Assembly: GCA_026645945.1 (NCBI GenBank)
Contig: JAPKMO010000038.1
Location: 1-35,225, forward strand
DNA length: 35,225 nt
Reading direction: 5' to 3'
Source: Anaerolineae bacterium
GTDB lineage: Bacteria; Chloroflexota; Anaerolineae; Aggregatilineales; Phototrophicaceae
Under the pieces are notes generated by a model. The model did not search any database. It was given only the letters and a program-made list of their open reading frames with translations, and was not told where the DNA came from. Positions 31,573 through 35,225 of this stretch are shown one piece after another. The first letter of the stretch is position 1. Each line of letters opens with the position of its first letter. A program made the position numbers and the translations under genes.

Positions 31573-32340
31573 GTGAGTGAGAACATGCAAGTGACAGCGT
31601 TAACCGGTCCGGCAGTACATGCAGAAAGACAGAAACGCCTGCTGTGGGCGATGACGGCGCTCAGCGGGGTGGGTTTCGCCGCCGGGCTGGCGGCGATGCT
31701 GGCCTACGCCGGGACAGATCGTTTTCAGGGCGAGGTGCAGCGGTTGTTTTATTTTCATCTCTCGTCCTTCACCGGGGCGTTTTTGGCCTTCGCGGTGGCG
31801 ATGGCCGGCGGGCTGACCTACCTCGTCACACGCTCGATCTGGTGGGACCGGCTGGCGCTGTCGGCGGTGGAGGTTGGTTTTACGCTGTCGCTCATCAACG
31901 TCTGCCTGGGTTCGATCTGGGCGCGCCCGACCTGGAACACCTGGTGGACGGCGCAGGACCCGCGTATGGTGGCTTCCGCCATCATGATGCTGACCTGCGC
32001 CGCTTATCTGGTGCTGCGGCAGGCGGTCGAAGACCCGGCGCGGCGGCGGACGCTGGCGGCGGCGCTGGCGGTTTTGCTGATGGGGACGGCCATTGTTACG
32101 GCGGCCATCACCCGCCTACGGGGGGACACGATTCACCCGGTCGTGATCGGCCCCAGCCCGCAGAATACGAGCGCCGGCGTGGAAATGAGCGCCAACATGA
32201 GCCTGACGCTGGCCGTTAACCTGATCGCCTGGACGCTGTTTATCACGCCGACGCTGATCGCCTGGCGCGTGCGCCTGGAAACGCTGCGGGCGGTTAAACC
32301 CGCGCCATCAGCGCCGCCCGCGAAAAAGTCCGCAGGCTGA
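31573..32340 (+). CDS. CcmC-like heme-handling membrane protein
   Basis: 255 aa, six hydrophobic segments. It resembles CcmC of cytochrome c maturation, which presents heme to CcmE. Seen: RLFYFHLSS with H62 (aligned with the first CcmC heme His), the WWD-like region IWARPTWNTWWTAQDPRM (W124, W125, D129) and a second His, H188 (GDTIHPV). In canonical CcmC the motif reads WGTWWxWDxRL; here the inner Trp is replaced and one residue is added before Asp. No ccmB, ccmE or ccmF is nearby. Start is GTG 31573 or ATG 31585; the latter has GTGAG just upstream. The last 47 bp overlap the end of the convergent ABC permease gene. Confidence 0.78.
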   Translation: MSENMQVTALTGPAVHAERQKRLLWAMTALSGVGFAAGLAAMLAYAGTDRFQGEVQRLFYFHLSSFTGAFLAFAVAMAGGLTYLVTRSIWWDRLALSAVEVGFTLSLINVCLGSIWARPTWNTWWTAQDPRMVASAIMMLTCAAYLVLRQAVEDPARRRTLAAALAVLLMGTAIVTAAITRLRGDTIHPVVIGPSPQNTSAGVEMSANMSLTLAVNLIAWTLFITPTLIAWRVRLETLRAVKPAPSAPPAKKSAG

Positions 32341-33121
32341 GCGCCAGCAGCCCGGCGTCTATCAGCCACATCGCCAGCCCGACGACCAGCGCGATTTCGA
32401 CATTCAGGTACACCACGCCGGCGGCCTGGGCGATCACCAGCAGGATGACCGGCAGCACCAGCAGGCCGGTAGACTGGTAGGCTTCCATGAACGTGCCGAC
32501 CCGCGACGAGATGAACACCGCGCCGGTCATGCCCAGGACGGCGATGGCCGGGGCGACCCACAGCATCAGCGGTATCCACACCACCGACGGAAACCAGAAG
32601 CGCCCCATCACCGGCCCGCCTGCGACGTTGACGATGAGCGTATACAGCAAAAACGACCCCCAGCAGACGGCCAGCGCGGGCAGCACCGCCGCCAGCATCT
32701 TGCCGATGAACAATTCGCGCTCGGTGGCCGGGGTGTACAGCAGGGGTTCGATGGTGCGGCGCTCTTTTTCCCCCACGAAACTTTCCGAGCCGATGATGCT
32801 GGCGACCATCACCGGGATGATGAGCATCATCGGCGCGAACATAAAGCCCAGAATCAGCACGATTCCCATCTGGTGATCGTCCAGCCCTTCGGTCTGCGCT
32901 TTCATGGCCGGGGGCATGTTGTCTAGGAACATCTGAATATCCGGGTCGCGGGTTAAAGCGTCCGGCGGGAAGTTAAGCAGGCTCGGCCCGATGATGACCG
33001 CCAGCGGCAGCAGCACGACAAAAATCAGCGGCACGATCAGCATCGGTTTCCAGGCCATGCCGTTGTGCCGGACTTCCATCAAGTCCTTGCGGGTAATTGC
33101 CAGAATAGTGCGCCTGTTCAT
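32294..33121 (-). CDS. ABC-2 type transporter permease
   Basis: 275 aa integral membrane subunit with six hydrophobic segments: one near 25-48, a long extracytoplasmic loop (50-105), then five more. The cytoplasmic loop ESFVGEKERRTIEPLLYTPATERELFIGK is the typical ABC-2 coupling region (ERRTxExLLxxP). It pairs with the ATPase gene upstream (ATGA overlap at 33118-33121). At 275 aa, with this loop, it does not look like CcmB. Substrate unknown; drug, antimicrobial peptide or lipid export is usual for regulator-linked ABC-2 systems. Confidence 0.9.
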   Translation of the reverse strand: MNRRTILAITRKDLMEVRHNGMAWKPMLIVPLIFVVLLPLAVIIGPSLLNFPPDALTRDPDIQMFLDNMPPAMKAQTEGLDDHQMGIVLILGFMFAPMMLIIPVMVASIIGSESFVGEKERRTIEPLLYTPATERELFIGKMLAAVLPALAVCWGSFLLYTLIVNVAGGPVMGRFWFPSVVWIPLMLWVAPAIAVLGMTGAVFISSRVGTFMEAYQSTGLLVLPVILLVIAQAAGVVYLNVEIALVVGLAMWLIDAGLLALSLRTFSRAALMARV

Positions 33122-34068
33122 GACCGCGCCTCCTCTTGCAGTTTAAAGTAGATTTCTTGCAGCGAATGTTCTCGCGGGCTGACCCGTTTAACCGGTGCGC
33201 CCGCCGCCACCAGACCGGCCACCAGGCCGGGGATGGCCGCTTCTTCCGCCACCTGGACGGCCAGTTCCAGGCCGTCGGCGCTGATGTCCAGCACGCCGGG
33301 CAGGACGCGCAGGCGTTCCGCCAGCCCATCGCTCGGCGCGAGCAGCGACACATCCACCCACAAGCCCTGCCACAGACCGCGCGCAAGCTGTTCCGCCGTA
33401 CCGACCGCCAGCAGCCGCCCCTGGTTGATGACGGCCACCCGGTCGCACAGCCGCTGCGCTTCTTCCAGGTTGTGGGTACACAGGAACACGGTGCGCCCGT
33501 CCCGGTGGCTCAATTCCTGAATCAACGTCGTCACCTGGAGCGCAGCCTCCGGGTCAAGCCCGGCGGTCGGCTCGTCGAAAAAGAGCAGGCGCGGCTGGTG
33601 AATGAGCGTCCGCGCCAGCGCCAGCCGCTGTTTCATGCCTTTGCTGTAGCCGCCTGCCCGGTCATTCGCGCGGTCGGCCAGCCCAAAACGCTCCAGCAGG
33701 TCATCCACCCGGCGCGGCAGGTCGGCCTGCGGCACGCCGTAAAGCGCGCCGAAAAAAAGCAGGTTGTCGCGGGCGCTCAACCGTTCGTACAGGGCGGGCG
33801 TTTCGGTCAAAACGCCGGTCTGCCGCCGCACGTCCTCGCCCTGGGTGCGGGGATCGAAGCCCAGGACGCGCGCCGCGCCGCCGTCCGGCTCGATCACGCC
33901 GTTCAGCAGGCGCACCAGCGTGGTTTTGCCCGCGCCGTTCGGGCCAAGCATCCCGAACACTTCGCCCGGCTCGACCGCAAACGACACTTCATTAACCGCT
34001 CGGATTATCCCAAACTGGCGGATGAGCGCGTCCGCCCGAATCGCTTCTTGCATGGTGATTTGCTCCAT
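33118..34068 (-). CDS. ABC transporter ATPase
   Basis: 316 aa nucleotide-binding subunit. Walker A GPNGAGKT at 42-49, signature YSKGMKQ at 141-147, Walker B LLFFDE with D165/E166, and switch H199 in CTHNLEEA. The C-terminal 90 residues form the accessory domain common in CcmA/NatA-type exporter ATPases. It energises the downstream permease. GGAG precedes the ATG at 34068. The 72-bp gap to the regulator gene contains three 11-bp direct repeats. Confidence 0.95.
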   Translation of the reverse strand: MEQITMQEAIRADALIRQFGIIRAVNEVSFAVEPGEVFGMLGPNGAGKTTLVRLLNGVIEPDGGAARVLGFDPRTQGEDVRRQTGVLTETPALYERLSARDNLLFFGALYGVPQADLPRRVDDLLERFGLADRANDRAGGYSKGMKQRLALARTLIHQPRLLFFDEPTAGLDPEAALQVTTLIQELSHRDGRTVFLCTHNLEEAQRLCDRVAVINQGRLLAVGTAEQLARGLWQGLWVDVSLLAPSDGLAERLRVLPGVLDISADGLELAVQVAEEAAIPGLVAGLVAAGAPVKRVSPREHSLQEIYFKLQEEARS

Positions 34069-34093
34069 TCGCTCCGGTTTTTAACCCTCAGCC

Positions 34094-34126
34094 GGTAACT
34101 TTTGGGTAACTTCTGGGTAAAAAAAG
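34094..34126. repeat. Three 11-bp direct repeats between regulator and ABC genes
   Basis: GGTAACTTTTG, GGTAACTTCTG and GGTAAAAAAAG lie head to tail, with a period equal to about one helical turn. This places identical GGTAA boxes on the same DNA face, as expected for cooperative binding of a regulator. The right flank of the tRNA-like leader region at 34684-34707 has two similar CAGTTAC boxes. Confidence 0.6.
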
Positions 34127-34140
34127 TCACTGGCTGCCGG

Positions 34141-34671
34141 TTAAAGGCCGTCTTCGGGCATGACGATGAGGCTGAGCAGCCGGCGCTGCCGCCCCGGTGC
34201 GGCCTCGAAGTAGGGCAGCAGCAGTTCCGACAGCGCGCGGCCAAACGCGGCCAACTCCTCATCGCTCATGTAAACCGGGTATTTATGAAAACCCAGGCCG
34301 TCCGCCGCTGGGCGGAGGTTCTCGCGCTCCAGATAGCGGGCGAAGTCGCCTAGCAGCGTGACGACGAAAGCCGTGAACAGCCGCATCCAATCGTCACGGT
34401 CTGCCCCGGCAACGTCGCCTTCGGACAGATGCGCGGCCTCCGGCTGCGCCAGCGCGTACACTTTTTCCAGCGTGCCGCGCACGGCATGTTCGTCCACCAC
34501 CGCCAGAATACCGCCTTCGGTCATGGCCTTTAAATGGCGGTAAAGCGTGGCGGGGGCGACATCCGGCATCGCTGCGCTCAACTGGCGGGGCGTCATCTGC
34601 CGCCCGGCCAGCGCCATGATGATCCGCATTCGGACGGGATGCAAAATCAGGTCGGCTTTTAGAAGGTTCAT
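34141..34671 (-). CDS. Winged-helix (ArsR/PadR-like) transcriptional regulator
   Basis: 176 aa. N-terminal winged helix at about 10-73: LHPVRMRIIMAL, the helix-turn-helix MTPRQLSAAMPDVAPATLYRHL with recognition helix around 39-50, and the wing GGILAVVDEHAVRGTLEKVY. The C-terminal 100 residues are a helical effector or dimerisation domain with aromatic clusters (FVVTLLGDFARYLERENL, GFHKYPVYMSDEE). Regulators of this type are common next to ABC-2 exporters and usually control them. ATG 34671 with GGAAAC upstream. Its own promoter is consensus and overlaps a near-palindrome, so autorepression is likely (inference). Confidence 0.88.
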   Translation of the reverse strand: MNLLKADLILHPVRMRIIMALAGRQMTPRQLSAAMPDVAPATLYRHLKAMTEGGILAVVDEHAVRGTLEKVYALAQPEAAHLSEGDVAGADRDDWMRLFTAFVVTLLGDFARYLERENLRPAADGLGFHKYPVYMSDEELAAFGRALSELLLPYFEAAPGRQRRLLSLIVMPEDGL

Positions 34672-34835
34672 AATGTAGTTTCCAGTTACAAGTTGTCAGT
34701 TACCGGTTTAAATCAAACCCTTGATGAGCCTGAATACCTGATCTGACATCTTATGGACTTGTGATTTACAGGCGGCATTCAAGCCTGATGCGCTGAGATT
34801 GCAATAAGTAGCCATTCGTTACACACAACCAATAA

Positions 34836-34849
34836 TGATTATATTATCA
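34836..34849. promoter_or_regulatory. Candidate operator overlapping the regulator promoter
   Basis: TGATTATATTATCA is a 14-bp near-palindrome (12 of 14 positions symmetric) covering the -10 box at 34838-34843. A dimeric winged-helix repressor bound here would block RNA polymerase. Confidence 0.45.
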
Positions 34850-34865
34850 ATTTTGAGAATGTCAA
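34838..34865 (-). promoter_or_regulatory. Consensus promoter of regulator-ABC operon
   Basis: On the minus strand, TTGACA (34865-34860), a 16-bp spacer and TATAAT (34843-34838): both hexamers are perfect. The predicted start near 34831 gives a leader of about 160 nt, without an obvious ORF, before the regulator ATG. Confidence 0.85.
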
Positions 34866-34872
34866 GGCAAAA

Positions 34873-34899
34873 TGTAGAGGCGCAGAGCGCCCCTACCCT
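34873..34899 (+). repeat. Short hairpin repeat followed by CCCTACCC
   Basis: GTAGAGGCGC and GCGCCCCTAC form a 10-bp stem with one mismatch around AGA, followed by CCTA. It is similar in style to 7249-7272. It lies between the M3 peptidase stop and the regulator promoter. Confidence 0.45.
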
Positions 34900-34917
34900 A
34901 CATGCCAGCAGAGGATT

Positions 34918-35225
34918 TCAGCTAATGGCTTCCAGGTTGTTGATGGTCATTTCGATCAGATTGACCAGATCGCCCAGTGTGCCGGCATCAAAGGCGAACG
35001 TCGCCCCGGCGGCGGCGAACAGCTCCGGCAGGGTGCGCGTGCCGCCCAACGACAGCGCGTGGCGGTACTGCTTGACCGCCTGCGCCTGATCGCGCAGGGC
35101 GTTGCGCCACACCTGCACCGCGCCGACCTGCGCCAGCCCATAGTCCACGTAATAAAACGGCACCTGGAAGATGTGCAGTTTACGATGCCAGCCGGTGACG
35201 CGAATATCGTCCAGGTCGCTCCAGT
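34918..35225 (-). CDS. M3-family oligoendopeptidase, C-terminal part
   Basis: The partial gene runs off the right edge; the last 101 codons are seen. Translation from the window edge reads WSDLDDIRVTGWHRKLHIFQ, then VPFYYVDYGLAQVGAVQVW, the conserved C-terminal lobe of PepF/M3B oligoendopeptidases, which cleave short peptides in the cytosol using zinc. The zinc motif HEXXH lies upstream, outside the window. The final residues are NNLEAIS. The apparent GTG at 35163 is internal, not a start, because the conserved reading frame continues past it. Confidence 0.88.
   Translation of the reverse strand, partial: WSDLDDIRVTGWHRKLHIFQVPFYYVDYGLAQVGAVQVWRNALRDQAQAVKQYRHALSLGGTRTLPELFAAAGATFAFDAGTLGDLVNLIEMTINNLEAIS

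Noticed and set aside
31573..34068. A ccmABC cytochrome c maturation operon (CcmC with ABC ATPase and permease)
   Set aside because: The ABC genes are on the opposite strand with their own regulator, the permease is longer than CcmB and has an ABC-2 coupling loop, and ccmE and ccmF are absent.
33136..34098. A 320-codon plus-strand open frame across the ABC ATPase
   Set aside because: It is antisense to a complete ATPase with Walker A, signature and Walker B. The frame is rich in Arg, Gln and His, as is typical of GC shadow frames.

Overview
The window is a GC-rich chromosomal segment with dense, mostly housekeeping and signalling gene content. It most resembles a chromosome of the phylum Chloroflexota (Anaerolineae-like). 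That assignment is inference. It rests on Ser/Thr protein kinases carrying 2TM-type membrane tails, an isocitrate dehydrogenase with the Thermus-type C-terminal extension, a VanW/LysM/YkuD L,D-transpeptidase, GT4 and GT2 glycosyltransferases, and many short palindromic intergenic repeats built on an AGTGGGCT..AGCCCACT core. No phage, plasmid or transposase gene is visible.

Layout. 1-6.4 kb: tRNA-Lys(CTT) (-), a CtpE-like P-type ATPase, NAD kinase, a zinc-finger membrane protein and recN (all +). 6.4-8.5 kb: a small helical protein coupled to an HNH nuclease, then a PatB/MalY-type C-S lyase. 8.5-11.3 kb (-): a GT2 glycosyltransferase, a small ferredoxin-fold protein and gatB. 11.4-19.1 kb (+): methionine aminopeptidase, an avidin-family protein coupled to a MaoC-type dehydratase, a small membrane protein, two 2TM proteins followed by a 2TM Ser/Thr kinase, a GT4 glycosyltransferase, a GAF protein and a PIG-L deacetylase. 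19.2-22.8 kb: GNAT (-), isocitrate dehydrogenase behind a strong leader terminator, and an L,D-transpeptidase. 22.9-30.6 kb: a second, unusual Ser/Thr kinase (-), a class I aminotransferase, a GAF/PAS sensor histidine kinase, an unknown protein and a TPR protein. 30.8-35.2 kb: GNAT (-), a CcmC-like protein (+), then an ABC-2 permease, ABC ATPase and winged-helix regulator (all -) behind a fully consensus promoter, and the 3' end of an M3 oligoendopeptidase.

Functional themes. The two kinases, the histidine kinase and the GAF protein form a signalling-rich area. The three consecutive 2TM proteins share a C-terminal motif with a conserved Ser/Thr, which suggests that the kinase and its two kinase-less neighbours work together. 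The regulator-ABC unit looks self-regulated: a consensus promoter overlaps a near-palindrome, and three 11-bp direct repeats lie between regulator and transporter. The icd leader has a promoter, an 8-codon ORF and an intrinsic terminator ahead of the structural gene, an arrangement typical of attenuation.

Repeats. Five MITE/REP-like elements of two related types (A at 2705, 12168 and 19633; B at 3849 and 22812) share GGATAAAC-type ends and the same palindromic core. Two type A copies have internal tandem expansions. A third, GC-rich hairpin family lies at 30.6 and 31.4 kb.
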